64,000 nt of DNA from Cyclina sinensis (lineage: Eukaryota > Mollusca > Bivalvia > Venerida > Veneridae): contig JAAONU010000014.1 in assembly GCA_012932295.1 (NCBI GenBank), positions 35,929,977 to 35,993,976 of the forward strand, read 5' to 3'. Positions 48,650 to 62,136 of this stretch are shown one piece after another. Position numbers and translations under genes: made by a program. The first letter of the stretch is position 1. Every line of letters begins with the position of its first letter. The notes under the pieces were generated by a model. It was given only the letters and a program-made list of their open reading frames with translations, did no database searches and was not told the origin of the DNA.

Positions 48650-50227
48650 TGTCACAAAAATGATAAAGACATTATATATTCTGGTTCTGTTGTCTAAAAT
48701 TATTTCTAAAAAGGAAAGAATTCTTAACATTGGCAGTTTCCTCACAACAGTTACAACAAAGTACCTTATACTTTGAAACATTGAATTCCATATAAAAAGT
48801 GTCAGGTTTAATACATAAGCTTTGTACATTCTCTACTGTGCTGCATTAGAATGAGATAACACCAGATCTGAGTTTGAATTGAAACAGTGCACAGTCACCT
48901 TTAAGTAAAGTACTGAGCAACATACACATTTATGTTTTTTTATGCAGAAAATGTTCAAACCTGTAATATGGAAAATGTTTACTTGGAAACTCACAATCTT
49001 GCTTTCAGATGTCCCAAGAAGCCAACATGTTTGCACTCACTTGCTAAGGCCCTGTTGCTCTGCCCCCAGTTACAGCTGATAAAAGATTTATCTACAAATA
49101 TAAAAAGAAAAGTAGACAATGCCCCTGAGATATTCAGATGCTGGGGTCAGTGACAGTAACAGTATACCAGTTTAAATGTTTATGTGTATATAACTTGTGA
49201 ATCAATGTCACAGTCAGTACACAGAAGAGCCATTTATTTACTGATTTGAATACAGAAATAGAGCAGAATCATTAAAAAAAGCACTGAATCTGCACTTGTT
49301 ATACCACAAGCCACTCTTTTTAACTACATTATGGTTATAGGGCCAATACTTTTTCTTCCTAAAATGTTGACATTTTTGGGAAGGCAGTAAAATAAATATT
49401 GTTTATTTTCATAATCATGCTTAGTACTCAGACAATGACTTCATATAGTGGAAACATATAACTGAAACGATTTTGACTTCAATAAATATCTGCAGTGAAT
49501 CAAAACTAAGAAGTAGCATAATGTTTAGTATCTTCAGTCTTGACTAGTAGGCTACATTTGTAGCATTGACAACTAAGCTGCATTTATTAACTGGTATAAT
49601 ATACTACACTACAAATTGTGAAGGAGATAACTGACTAATGACTCTATACCCGTTGATTTAAGGAAAGCATGTATATAAACAGTATTAAACATACATTTAA
49701 TGTTTTTTCTGAGACAGTGTTTTAGGAGGGTCATTCATTGCATTATACAGAATTTTTACACCGTACAGAGCTGAGCAAAGTGTGAGAGAATCACTTCTAG
49801 TGAGGTCATATTATAAACAAATATGACATGTTATAAATGAGTATTATCTAGTGTAGAATTAAAGTAGTGATAAGCGCAACATATTTTGTGACTTATTTCA
49901 CTGTAACTGGACTTTCCATATGGAAATGTATAACGTTATAATGAAACAAAACAGCACACTGTTGACAGCCTGACAGGTCATCACCAGTTGCTACTGCCTT
50001 GCGAATACTACCATTCACTCTCTCCTATATTTCTACTCTAGAACAATTACAATGTTCAGCTATATTTAGGTGGAGCTTGAAAACAAATCTTGCAAATGGT
50101 CAAATTTAAAACACCATGATGAAACAAAGCAATTTGAAGGCCTTTGATTCCAAAATAAGTTTCACCTTAAGCAGTCAATATTATGGTCATGATTTAAAAT
50201 GAGCAATGCATTGATATACTTAGAATA
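48650..50227. other. Unassigned stretch with one weak exon-like frame
   Basis: At 48945-49153 (plus), a frame follows the acceptor-like 'tttttttatgcag' and runs to a stop after ENVQTCNMENVYLETHNLAF. No partner exon or domain was found. Otherwise AT-rich, nothing recognised. Confidence 0.3.
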
Positions 50228-50400
50228 CTATATTCTTGATACTGGAAGAACTTGTAGAATATAGTCTACCTTTTTCTGATTTTTAATTATCCACAAGGGC
50301 ACACCTGTCCTTGACCCTCCTGAAGAGCTGCGTGGCCCACTATTTGGTTTCTTTTGAAGACTGTAAACAGGAGAAGGTAAAATCTTCAGATAATCTTGAT
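50228..50400 (-). CDS. Candidate terminal coding exon, unknown protein
   Basis: On the minus strand a good acceptor (tttgtttttaatag) precedes a frame that reads QDYLKILPSPVYSLQKKPNS and later VPLWIIKNQKKVDYILQVLP, ending VSRI and a stop at 50228. Composition and motif texture look like real protein more than chance. The exon would start in phase 1. No upstream coding exon with a matching donor was found, although a CpG-richer patch near 50860-50960 could be its promoter. The family is not recognised. Confidence 0.3.
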
Positions 50401-51204
50401 CTATTAAAAACAAATGAGGTAAACAATGCACTTTCCATGAACTGTCTGATCTTAAATGAGATAATATTCTCTCTTTAGGTAACTACTTTTTTGACCAGTT
50501 AGTATACACCCATTTTCCAAATACAAAAATTACCATGTGAATCTCATGCCGTGTATGGATTATTCTGTATTTTATTTTAGAAAATGAAAATATGTTTTCA
50601 AGTAAAGGTACTTTATTCAGATTAATACAGATATGCTGAATGAATCAACTGAAATTTCCACTCCTCTTTAAGGCTTTTCTAATAGTTAAAAGAAAAATTG
50701 TATTTTTCAATCTCTTTCTATCATAAAAACACATTTACTGCCATAGGCATAAATCTATTTGAACGTTAAAGTTATATGAAATTTGTCAAACAAAATATAT
50801 TTAAAAGATACCTTTTAAGTTTAAAACTATACTTAATATGAAAGTGTCCGTATCCTTATGCCGATCCGCATACTGTTCCGGTAATGGCGGTATGTCAATT
50901 CGACAAGCACGGCCACGGCGTTAGCACAAACAATACGAAGTAATATGTAACCCGTATCAAATGATGAAGTTCTGGTACAACTACCAAAACACGTAAAATA
51001 TCTATCCAAAATTTCCTCAAATATTTATGAAATGTCGCCAAATAGGCTCCTAACTGAAGCGTCCTCAACTTGTTTACTTTTCAAATGACAGCTGCGCGTG
51101 CAACTTTTGGTGACATCACTGGCACCTGGAATTTTAGTCTGGAACACGTTTATTATCTGTACGTTCTAGCTCTACAAAATACAGATTTTAACTCAGTCTT
51201 AATA

Positions 51205-51232
51205 ACCCCCCCCCCCACCCCCCCCCCCCCCA
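51205..51232. repeat. Poly-C tract
   Basis: 12 C, one A, then 14 C, followed by 'acgcctctctctcgg'. It lies between the two candidate divergent transcripts. Homopolymer length is unreliable. Confidence 0.8.
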
Positions 51233-51349
51233 CGCCTCTCTCTCGGAACGCTGTAAATAAACAAATATTTCAAGTTGACTGACGAACAGTAATTACTGAA
51301 AAATAACGGCATAATAAAAAATCTCTAAATCATTATAGATAAAATAAAG

Positions 51350-52424
51350 ATGGTTTTACAGAAGGTTGACATACTGCACTTCCACTGGGCTGTCTTGGTA
51401 AGTTGTTAAAAACCGACACGAAGTCAAAGTTTCATTTCAAAGAAGCTGCCCACCTGGCATTTATTGCAAATCTGTCTGTCAATCATTAATAATGTCTGTG
51501 GATACCTGTTTAAATTATGTACAAAGAATAATTTCAGTGAAATACCTTATTTTAAACAGATCTGATAGACAGGCATTTAATTTTTTAATTTTATACCTGC
51601 TTTGTGTATAAGCAAACTACACAACACGATACAGTTAAATACAACTAGACTGTGGTAAAGTTTGGAACTTTTAAATTTGTTTGGTATGATTTAGAATATT
51701 CTGTGTTTAGTTTTGACAAACTGTTGTAAAGTCATTGTTATTATTCTGCCTTCCTATCTGCATGAGTGTATCTGTTGTACAGTGAGGCTGTCATTCTGCA
51801 GTTCTTATTTTTTTATTTGAAATATGGCCATGAGATGCATTGTGTATAACTTTCAGAATGGAAGGCATTGAGTATATTAGATAAAGGAGGAACACGTGTA
51901 CTACTGGAATGGAAACTGGGCGCAGTGTTATTATTACTGGTAATATGGGACATGAAGTATCAGCTAAAAAGGCTACTGTGGTGAAGGTTGTACTTTCAGT
52001 ATGCAGATATGATGACAAAATGTTTATTCATTATGCTTCCATGGCATTAGTTAATGAACCTTGATTTCTACAAACGTTACTAGCAAGTATTTACCAACAT
52101 AAAACTTATTTACCTTGCATGTAATATAACAATGGAGACGATTTTCAACAGTAATTTCCCCTTCATGGACTTTTTGGTAAAGCTTATTTGACAAGTTGGG
52201 ATGTTTTTCTGTTACTACAAATGCTAGTAGTATGAAACGTCAAAAAATAAGTAAATAAGTAACTATATGTATGTTAAATTAAAGTGTTCACTAATATTTA
52301 CAAATTGCGGTGGAACTTTAAACAAAACAATTTAATACAATTTTCTTTATATTTTCAGATTGAAGTGCGGATATATATATTTGTATACCATGAGGAAGCG
52401 TTCCACCTCATTCTGGTGTTGTAA
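51350..52424 (+). CDS. Candidate three-exon small membrane protein gene
   Basis: Exon 1 (51350-51397) starts at ATG, encodes MVLQKVDILHFHWAVL and ends at a strong donor, TTG|GTAAGT. A middle exon ending at 51939 (CTG|GTAATA) encodes ALSILDKGGTRVLLEWKL and then GAVLLLL. It joins in frame only if the weaker AG before 51865 is used; the stronger acceptor before 51857 would shift the frame. Exon 3 (52359-52424) follows a very good acceptor (ttctttatattttcag) and encodes IEVRIYIFVYHEEAFHLILVL then stop. AATAAA follows at 52470-52475. The product would be ~62 aa with one hydrophobic segment. No family is recognised; the splice ambiguity keeps confidence low. Confidence 0.33.
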
Positions 52425-52479
52425 CATAACAGCTCATAAAGGCATCTATGAAGAAACCTACATGAACTGAATAAAAACA

Positions 52480-53448
52480 ACATTGAACAAATAATTTACC
52501 ATATTTAATGCTTTTATTTAGAGTGTGTATATTGTGAAAGGTTTAAGCCATGGATGGAGATAATATTTTTATCCACATGTGCATGAATCAATGGCGTGTC
52601 CATAAAAAATTGTTTCAGTACTTCCATATTTTTAAACATAATATGCTTTTTCAGTTTACTTGAGCACACTGACTTGGCAAGTGCTTGTGTCAATTGTTCG
52701 AATTTAGCTTGTTTCCACTCTACGTAATACAGAGTTTTATTCCTATGATATCTCAAAGGAGTGGATTATGTTGGATCAAAAACCAAGTCCCAAACTTAGA
52801 TCAAATGAAGCTAGTTACCAGTCACATTTTTACCTATTCTTTGTTATAATCAATCACTTAATTTGTCTCAGACGAGTTTGAAATTAGGCCAAACCTTAAT
52901 TGGTTGCCAGATCAGATCAACGGAAACAATTTTGACCATTCTAGAGATCACATGTTTACCCATTCTTGAAACTTGTTCACAATGTCTTTTTGATATATTG
53001 TACATGTACGTAACAGGGACAAAGTAAAAACTCATGTCAGTGGAATAGCTAGATACATCCTAAAGGTCCAGAAAGTTTGTCTTGACGGTTTCTTTTATAC
53101 TTTTAAATCTTCATGATGTGCTGTCATTGTTATGTAGGCATGTAAGATCATATAAAAATACATTGAGAGAGCATGATTGTCTTTGTGATCTCACAAAAAT
53201 ACATGAATTAAAAAACTGAGACAGCTTGGATACAAATATAATATAAATAGACTTATATTGTATTTTTTTCATGTAAAACCTGTTTTCACTTCAAAGTTTG
53301 CATAACTTGTTAATAAAACGAAAATCTGTATGTGTTTAACGAGAACAGACAATTTGTTTTGTGTCTATTCATTTAACCATCTTTGAACATTACAACCCCT
53401 GTTGATCTGTTATTGTTTATGAGAATATTCTTATTTTTATTAAATAAT
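52480..53448. other. Unassigned stretch
   Basis: AT-rich DNA downstream of the candidate small gene. No exon, inverted repeat or tandem unit was recognised. Confidence 0.35.
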
Positions 53449-55190
53449 CCTGTTGTCGAGCGGGCGAGGTATGTAGGTTGACGTTAGCCCAACTCTTCAC
53501 GCCAGAAGTGCCTGGATGATGGCATGAAGGGAAACGCCTCGTCTTTTCAGGCTATGACAATTTGGAAATGTGAATGTTTGCCGGGCAAGTCTCCGCAATC
53601 TCGAGTGCCCGTCGCATTATATACGTGGCACAGTGCCTTGGGTGTGCAGTGTGTCGTTGTGCTTCAAGCGAGTCTGTCAGACATTCACAATTCCAAAATT
53701 TATCGACAGACAGGTAGAGATAACCAAAAACCAAGACTGACCATTAGCTAAAGTACCCCTCTTGCATAACACCCCAACTGCGCATTAGCACCTCCAGTCG
53801 TGTTAGTCTATATGCATTGACCACAGGTAAATAATAAATGCCTCTGTCATGTATATATAGACATAACGGAATAGAGGGGTTAAAATGTTCGTCTCATTTG
53901 CTTTATAAATACACTGAATAGAGCAGTTGATGCAGTGCATCAACTCCTCTGCCTATACAATGTATAGTGAGACAAGCGTACAAAGTATCTATTTTTAGAC
54001 ACAGGAGCTGATGCAGTTCATCAACTTCTCTGGCCTATGATCTCTATAGATCGTATAATGAGGAGCTGATGCAGTGCATCAACTCCTCTGTTCCTATTAT
54101 ACGGATACGCTGGTTAAAGTTCGTAACAATGGATTGAGAGGTGAAACAAGTATTAGCATTTCCAAAAATGTTTGAAATCGCCGTTCAGCCACGCATTTCG
54201 TCTTATCCATAGATGAATGTATTTCATGTTCTTCATTCATTAATTTGATAATCTTACAACATGCTTTGCACTGAAAAGCGAAGTTATATTTGATAATTTT
54301 CACACAGAAATTATAAAGTAGATGAAATAAACATTGTAATTTTTATTGTAGCTGGACTATTTTTGAAAGCGGACGATTTAGCTTCTTTATCGAAAACATC
54401 CCAATATCTTTATACCTTATGTTAAAATTTGCAGCATTAAAACCTTGTAAATATTGCTTTGTTGTAAACCAGTGTACGCATAATTAATTGACTATCTGCG
54501 TAGTTTGACTAAAAAATGTATACTTAACAAAAGCTAGATACAGTTCTTCAATGCCATAAGAATATTATATGTACAATTTAAACAGAATAAATTTTAGGTA
54601 AAAAATACGATATTGCCCTGACCCTAATCAAGCATATATAAAACACGGAAAAATCCTGATCAAACTCCTCGCACCGGTTACATCACGCTTTGCTACTTTG
54701 ACTGTACTAATCAGGGGAAGTAACCCCTGCGAGATTAGAATCGCCCGGAAACAAGCATTTATTTTTTTCTTTAAGTGCAAGTTTTGGAAAAAACAAACAA
54801 ACCATACTCTTATTTAGACTACATTCTCTAGTTAAAAATGACATGTAGTAAAAAATATTGCGATTATCCTATATTTATCCTACACGAGCCTGAAGACTGG
54901 TACTGAGATCGTACATTGATGATGGTATTTTTCAGTTGTAAGAATAAGTAACCCGACAAATATGGCGGTTGGGCGAGTCCATTTCGCACCCCTTGATGAA
55001 GAATTTTGACGTCCATTTTGTTATCATGTGATATGAAATGCTTTGCTTTGATTGGCTAAAGGCAGGCGGTGTACAGGCAAAACTGTTCAAATCTTGTTAA
55101 TTGTATATAACGCCGTCCAGGAACGGCGATAATTACAGCTTGCACCTTCCATTCTACATTTAATGACCTATTCTAGATTTAAATAATAGT
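53449..55190 (-). mobile_element. Hairpin-bearing element, copy B (inverted, interrupted)
   Basis: 53449-54147 is the reverse complement of most of the element at 39411-40210: same 'ctgttgtcgag' end, same three TTGATGCA/TGCATCAA palindromes (near 53924, 54003 and 54060), same MKGNASSFQAM open frame. The match resumes at 55131-55190 ('aattacagcttgcacc' to 'tctagatttaaataata'). The 54148-55130 interval (~983 bp) is absent from copy A, so it is an insertion in B or a deletion in A. The interval contains ATCGCCGTTC near its left side (54177) and the complement GAACGGCGAT at its right border. Confidence 0.75.
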
Positions 55191-57838
55191 GTGTTTTTTT
55201 TTTTCATTTTCATTTTTTTCTCCTGCCGGTGGGGAATTTTTACCATTTCTTGGGGGAAAACTCCGACAGGTTGCGAAAGGGGCCGAATATCACCGAAAAA
55301 TTTCGGCCAAAAAAACCCCACTGAATACTGTAATGATTATTGATGCAACTACTATAATAATTAATATTATCTAAAAGAAAAAAAATATGATTTAATGACA
55401 AACCTAACATTTTGCCTACTTTAAATATCCAGATCTACCTGACCTTACTTCGACTTAAATGCATAATTACGGATATCTTGCCAATCTGATTTTAACAGAG
55501 TCATTTTCTGCTCATCGTTTTAATTGTTGATGTTGAATATATCAACATACGGAGGCTCATGTTCCTCGGAAGTTTTACAGGTGGACGCCATTTAAAGTTT
55601 GACGCTTGTACAAATTCTAATGTAGGCCTAATCAATATTCGGAACATAATAGGATTCTGCAATAAAATACTAAAAATCAATATGCATGGCACTAACCAAG
55701 GTACTAGCTCTACATTTGCAGCCAAAAAAGGAATCGCCTTATAATAGTATAATTTCAAATTAGATCTATATAATAATTTAAAAATCTTATTTTTTATCTC
55801 TTTTTTATAAGTAAAAATTCTCGGCGATACCTTACCCGGGTTAGGCACTGATTTTGAAAACTGTTTTCAACTTTTTAGATTTTTTTTCAACTTCATTTTC
55901 GTTGAGTAGACGCCTACGGCGTACTGCCGTATGCCCGGATACGCCACTGCACTGGGTCCATTTGAAGTTGCGTTCCGGTTTGAGAGTAGCAAGGAAAGAT
56001 ATTCCTACTGCTGTATGAACTTAAACAGGAAAATAATGTAAAATTTACCGTAAGCATGTAGCTATTCGAATGTTGATGAACAATTTAATGTAACCATACT
56101 TGAGTAAAACCACAATGAAAAAGATCCAGATCTAGTCTATGTTAACATTGCATAAAATTTTATATTTCAGTTTTATATCACAACGTGGTTCCTCCCTTTA
56201 CAGCGTCTCATATCAAAGGTAGACAATATTAATTTTGATAAACAAATCTGAAAATATCTCGAGAACATATGACGCTATTTTCAGACAACAAAACGAGGAC
56301 CTTGTGTCATCAGATTTAAATGGCGGACAAAACAATGATCCTTTTTTTCTCAAGTTTACTTCTGTTTGATGAAGAATTATTTTCCAAAGTGATAAACAAG
56401 GTAGATTATGCATATAGGCCTATCCGTCAGTAGTCCTAGAAACATCATTTCTGTTAGAATGACGAGAACACGTGGTCGATCCTTTCTGCTGTCGACGCAA
56501 CCTTAAATGACGTCAGAATAATGACGAAGCTACTGTCTGTATGGAAATTCTGGTGCTCGTTCGTAGAATATTGGCGACAGCCAACAGTCTCTAATACCGC
56601 AAATAAAAATTGAGCTTCAAGGGGAACGTGCTCTTAAACGTTGATATAGTAATGTGCACATACTGCATATTAGAACCATATACAGGGACGATCTTGTAAT
56701 TCGTAAATTGTCACACATGATAATCCGGAAGAAGATTTATTACGGTATGTTAACGCCTCATGGTGACTGTCCTCCGTCAGGTTTACGCTATAAATGTGGA
56801 AAATACGATTAGATTCTGCAATACTGAGCAGAACCGAAATTGTGTTTAATAAAAATTATGTTTGTGCCACTGAGTATACGAATAAAAGTCAAAGATGCAC
56901 CGTCTTGTGCGGAAAAGTAGTGCAGTCATAAAGAATACGGAACAGTGACTAAAAAGCAAAAAATTGTAAAAAATTCAAATATCAAACTAAACATCAGAGG
57001 CTGTTCAATAAAACTATTTAGTTTATTCCGCACATAGATGTTAACATGTGCAAGGTCAAACAGGGTCCACGAATTCGGATAAAAGACGCGCAGATATTTA
57101 TGTCGATGCTTTTACGTTTCGTGAAATTATGGTCATCGTGTTGTTTCAAATATGATTTTTTTATTCGTCAGAAACAAGCGTTAAGCGCATTATCAAAATA
57201 ACCCATCGACTATCACACTCGGAACGAATCTATGATAATAGAAAAGAGTTCAACAAAAAGTTCATGTTTTGATTGAAATTCTATCATTTATACGAACGCT
57301 GCAAAATTTTAAGCATATTTTTAATTTTGTTCAAAGTAGGTACATTAGAAAAAAGGTACATGAATAAATCACGTATATTTACCGAGTAAAACAAATCATT
57401 AAATACTTTCAAGTCATTACACTGTACTTCTACACATAACTCAAGTGTGTGCTGTTTGATCATCTATTAATGTTTGTCAGCATTCACAGTCACTACGTAG
57501 AGAGAAGATAAATTAGAAACTGACCATTCCTTCCCTCCTTCATTTTCTTCCTTCTTTCCTTCCTCCCTCCCTTCTTTCATTTAAATAAGTAGTTTATTGA
57601 AAAGCTTTGTTATTTTGTAATAGACACAAAAAGCGGTCTTCGCAATATCTCTTTCATAATGAAAGAATCGTTAAATATATCACTATCAAATCTACTATTT
57701 AAATGACGTGTTCTAAGTTCATTGCAACTATTGAATCGGTCTGTAAAAAGTCTTGCAACTTCGCGCGTCCGGCAATTTTCTGAAAGAACATTACATCCTT
57801 TGACCTAAAAGGACAATGATATAACTATGAAACTCATT
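55191..57838. other. Unassigned stretch
   Basis: No gene was recognised. There is a polypyrimidine run near 57530-57580 (cttccttctttccttcctcc) and a moderately CpG-rich patch near 56450-56620. Open frames here lack domains or splice support. Confidence 0.35.
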
Positions 57839-57944
57839 TACCCATTTATGCCTAGCGTCTACAAATATAGACACAGGCAAACAGTGCAGACTCAGATCTG
57901 AAGGCGATATGCGTAAATGCATAATTTTATGCATAAATGGGTTA
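57839..57944. mobile_element. Short palindromic MITE ('ACCCATTTATGC' type, ~106 bp)
   Basis: It begins TTACCCATTTATGCCTAGCG and ends GCATAAATGGGTTA, with terminal inverted repeats of ~12 bp. Inside is 'aacagtgcagactcagatct'. It resembles a shortened form of a common clam element whose ends read 'taacccatttatgccta'. Class assignment is from memory. Confidence 0.7.
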
Positions 57945-60689
57945 TGACATAAACTTCTAATATGTCTGGTTTTTGGAAATGCGTTCTTTCACCCAATTAC
58001 CACGGGTAACATAATTAATGACTTATTCGTAAAATAGAAAATAAAATGTTTTGCAATTTAGAGGTACATGGTGGTTTCAGATGGGACGGAAACCATGTCA
58101 GACTTACGTTTATCCTCATTGAATATTTATCTCCCTTGGTTGTCGAGTTCAAGACAAATTATTACGAACGTACCTGCTAGTTTTAATGGTCCCCAATATT
58201 TTGAGTAAACATATTAATGTTCTTTGTCAATATGCATTAGCTCAAAACGTTCATGTAACAGTGAATAAACTGAATATGACGGAAACTATTATTCTTAAGA
58301 GTAGATTAAAGTCAAATATCTATCGTGCAAGCTTTCAGCACAAATAAACATGGTTTCACTTTCTACTTTCGCCAAAGTATGAGTGAATGTTATACTAATT
58401 GGCCATCGGGAAGGATCACCTTTGTTGTAAGCTTAGCTTTAGTGACCAAAGATATTTAAAAAGAAAAAAAATATATATATGTTTCATATCTAAACTTTTA
58501 TAGGAATAATGTTCATTCCTGTGTAAAGTTTGAAAACTTTGAACATTATATAATTGATTTTATATTGCTTAGATCCGTTCAACAGTAATGCCGATTTCTA
58601 AGAGGACAGTTTACATACTACCTGACAGATATTTACACTTATCACCGTCCCTTGAATCAATTTAACATCTTCCTTCCATTAAACATTTGGTCTATATTTT
58701 GACTTGAAGTAATGACACATCATCGGGTGATGTAACAGTATCTTGCCAGTCCGCTTCCTTGCGAATGACAATATTAGATGCTTATAAATTCTAGAGGTAA
58801 GATTTTGAAAATAAAATTAGAGATGGCTTCTCCTATGCTGACTTACGGGTATGTAAATAAGAAGTTAAGGTTGTGGCGTTTAGTAAACTTAATAAGCAAC
58901 AAACTTTGAATGGGTTCGTAGTCAGATATAAACATGAATGGGCCAAACGCCATTTCTTTAGGTAAGATTTAATTGCACTTGATTGCCCTTTGATTACATG
59001 ATTGGATTAGCGGTTTGCTTGGACATAAACATAAAAAAACAAAATGCCTCTTCGTTCAGGACATTTGTCTTTGATGCACATAATCGCCGTCAAAAAAAGT
59101 TATGTACATCAAAGCGCTAGTTTGTCCATATATCAAATAAATTGCCTTATCAATAATAGATGTGACGCCTTCCCATGCGAAGTTATCGTTAAAGTTGGGT
59201 TGCAGGAAATAATGGAACAAACTGAAGAATTTTCCTGGAGAGTATTACACATCTCATATAATTCATGATAAGGTGGATAACCTGCACCGACACACATTTT
59301 GTGTGGTTAAAAACTTGATGAAACTGAGAATGCACTTCTTTGCGTTTAGAGAGCCTATATGATTTCTGCTTTTATATTTGCTGTCGCTAACCTTTACTAT
59401 ATCTTGAAAAGGTATGTTGTATAAATGCTGAGCTAGAATAGTTGTGAACATTTTCTGCATACAAACCATAACTCTTCCTGGCCCATTTTTTAATTATCTC
59501 CCCTTCTTTTATTTCTTTGTCTTGAGCATAACTTTTCCAAATTTTACTGTCGAATTTACCAAAATGAACCAATAATTTTCCATCTGTGTGACATAATTAT
59601 AACAGCAAAAGTCGATGCATTTGATTTATCCGCATTTAATAATTGTTGTTATTTTAGTAAAAGATATATTTACCGGTAGAAATTGACGGCATATTCAATC
59701 CGAAAGTTGAACTGCTTCTAAAACTTATAGGTTTTTTTTCTAAGTGCGGTTTAATCGAATAAATTCTCGGAACGGAAAAAAGAAAGCTGAACCTGGGTCT
59801 TTTAATTTTAAAACCCTGGCTGAACTGTTATCGCGGCGGTATTATTGATAGTTTTACACTTAGTTTACAAAGATTTCTCCGAAGATGAATGTATTAAAAA
59901 TTTTCGTACATTCTTAAATATTTGTAATTTGGCCGGTCAAAGTACTAGAATAAATTCCTATAAAGTTGTACATTCCAAACGGGTGCAATACATATATAAT
60001 GTATACATCCGGTACGCTGGTAACAGACGAAAACGGCAACGATTACGTGCAATTGTTGAAAAGAACCGTTTCGATAAACCAGGGTAGCCTTTTTGATTTT
60101 GGGGTAAAAACGAATAGATGAATCTGAAAATGTTACGATCCCCAGTCATGAATGTAGTAATAAATCCAATGGCAGTAACAAGAACATTTGTTGACAGCTT
60201 GTCCGTGTACTAGTACTACCGAACAAGGTGATTGTCTAGATTCATATGACGGCCAAAAAGCCGTGCTCTTTAAATATGAGTTTAACTTTCCTTGGGTGTA
60301 AGAATAGTTAACAGCATGTCAATCTACGCACCTGGGTATTTAAACGCATTTATTGGAGATCGAGTTATGTCGTCTGATTAAGCAAAAAAAAGCATTTTTA
60401 GACTACTTAATGTTAAGGACAATGTGTATACACACCCGTTATTGTACAGATTTTTTGTGGCAATACAGGGGAATGTGGGGGCATACGTGTCCTTTAAGAA
60501 GCAGAAGTTGTTATTCTGGCATTAATGAATATAGTGTATTGGGTTATTTCAGAAACTTAAACAAAGGCATTGATGTCTTAGTCTCAATATTAAATACACT
60601 TTCCAATAAAAAATATTTCCACGATACAACTTGACAGGAGAGAATACATGCACCGGCTCAGCACTATGGTAACTCTCAGAGATGTCCGT
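57945..60689. other. Unassigned stretch
   Basis: Short open frames at 59044-59268, 59387-59572 and 59845-60087 have no recognisable domain, no codon signal I can judge by eye and no matched splice sites. No transposon ends were found. Confidence 0.35.
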
Positions 60690-62136
60690 GAAGTTGGCAG
60701 CCTAGCAGCCTGGCAGCCTAGCAGCCTGAAGTTGGCAGCCTAGCAGCCTGGCAGCCTAGCAGCCTTAGGTTAGCGACGGATATTAGAAACAGAGAAATGG
60801 TCTGAAATGCATTATAATCACGTTCTAAGGACACTACAAGCTTTTTAGATATGATATAAAACTTAAAACTTCGCCTAATCTCTAGGCTGCTAGAATGTGA
60901 AAGTAGCAGCCTAGCAGCCTGGCAGGCTAGCAGCCTAAAGTTAGCGGCGGATATTAGAAACAGAAAATGGTCTGAAATGCATTATAATCACGTTCTAAGG
61001 ACACTACAAGCCTATTGGATATGAAATGAAACTTAAAACTTTACCTTATTTCTAGGCTGCTAGAATGTGAAAGTAGCAGCCTAGAAACCTGGCAGCCTAG
61101 CAGTCTTAAGTTAGCGGCGCATATAAGAAACAGAAAATGGTCTGAAATGCATTATAATCACGTTCTAAGGACACTACAAGCTTATTGGATATGAAATAAA
61201 ACTTAAAACTTCACCTTATTTCTAGGCTGCTAGAATGTGAAAGTAGCAGCCTAGCAGCCTGGCAGCCCAGCAGCCTGGCAGCCTTAAGTTAGCGACGGAT
61301 ATTAGAAACAGAGAAATGGTCTGAAATGCATTATAATCACGTTCTAAGGATACTACAAGCTTATTGGATATGAAATGAAACTTAAAACTTCGCCTTATAT
61401 CTACGCTGCTGGAATGTGATAGTAGCAGCCTAGCAGCCTGGCAGCCTAGCAGACTAAAGTTTGCGACGGATATTAGAAACAGAGAAATGGACTGAAATGC
61501 ATAATAATCACGTTCTAAGGACACTACAAGCTTATTTGATATGAAATAAAACTTAAAACTTCACCCTTCTAGGCTGCTGGAATGTGAAAGAAGCAGCCTA
61601 GCAGCCTGGCAGCCCAGCAGCCTACAGTTTGCGACGGATATTAGAAACAGAGAAATGGTCTGAAATGCATTATCATCACATTCTACAGATACTACAACCT
61701 ATCGGATATGAAATGAAAATTAAAAATGTACTTAATTTCTAGGCTGCTGGAATGTGAAAGTAGCAGCCTAGCAGCCTTAAGTGAGTGACGGGAAGAAGAA
61801 AAACGGAAACGGTCTGAAATGCATTATAATCACTTTCTACGGACACTACAAGCTTATCGGATTAGAAACAAACTTTTATCATTCAGTTAATCTTTAGGCT
61901 GCTGGAATGAGAATTTAGCAGCCTAGCAGCCTAAAGTGAACGACGGATATAAGAAATATGAAAACTGTCTTTAATGCATTATCTACATTTTCTAAGGACA
62001 CTACAAGCTTACTGAAATGAAATGAACCTTAATTATTCATTGAATCTTTATGTTGCTAGAATGGAAAGTTTAGGCCTAGCAACGTATAGTTAGCGACGGG
62101 AATATAAAATACGGAAATGGTTTGAAATGCATTATG
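60690..62136. repeat. Tandem array, ~165-180 bp unit with 'cagcctagcagcctgg' core (left part)
   Basis: Each unit reads 'ttagcgacggatattagaaa' then 'cagagaaatgg', 'tctgaaatgcattataatca', 'cgttctaaggacactacaag', 'ggatatgaaatgaaacttaa', then 'ctaggctgctagaatgtgaa', and ends in one to several 'cagcctagcagcctgg' octamers. 'gttagcg'-type starts fall near 60772, 60951, 61111, 61289, 61458, 61626, 61783, 61936 and 62090. Divergence grows to the right. The array resumes at 63058. Confidence 0.92.

Noticed and set aside
48945..49153. Plus-strand frame after 'tttttttatgcag' (ENVQTCNMENVY...) as a gene exon
   Set aside because: Only the acceptor-like site supports it. No upstream exon, domain or polyadenylation signal was found.
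55190..55330. Similarity of 'gacaggttgcg' words here to 39256-39290 as a continued inverted duplication
   Set aside because: The similarity is in direct, not inverted, orientation and very short, so the inverted match is taken to end near 55190.
59845..60087. Open frame MIVLHLVYKDFSEDECIKNF... with a basic C-terminus as a gene
   Set aside because: It is short, without a recognisable domain, splice context or repeat relatives; chance cannot be excluded.
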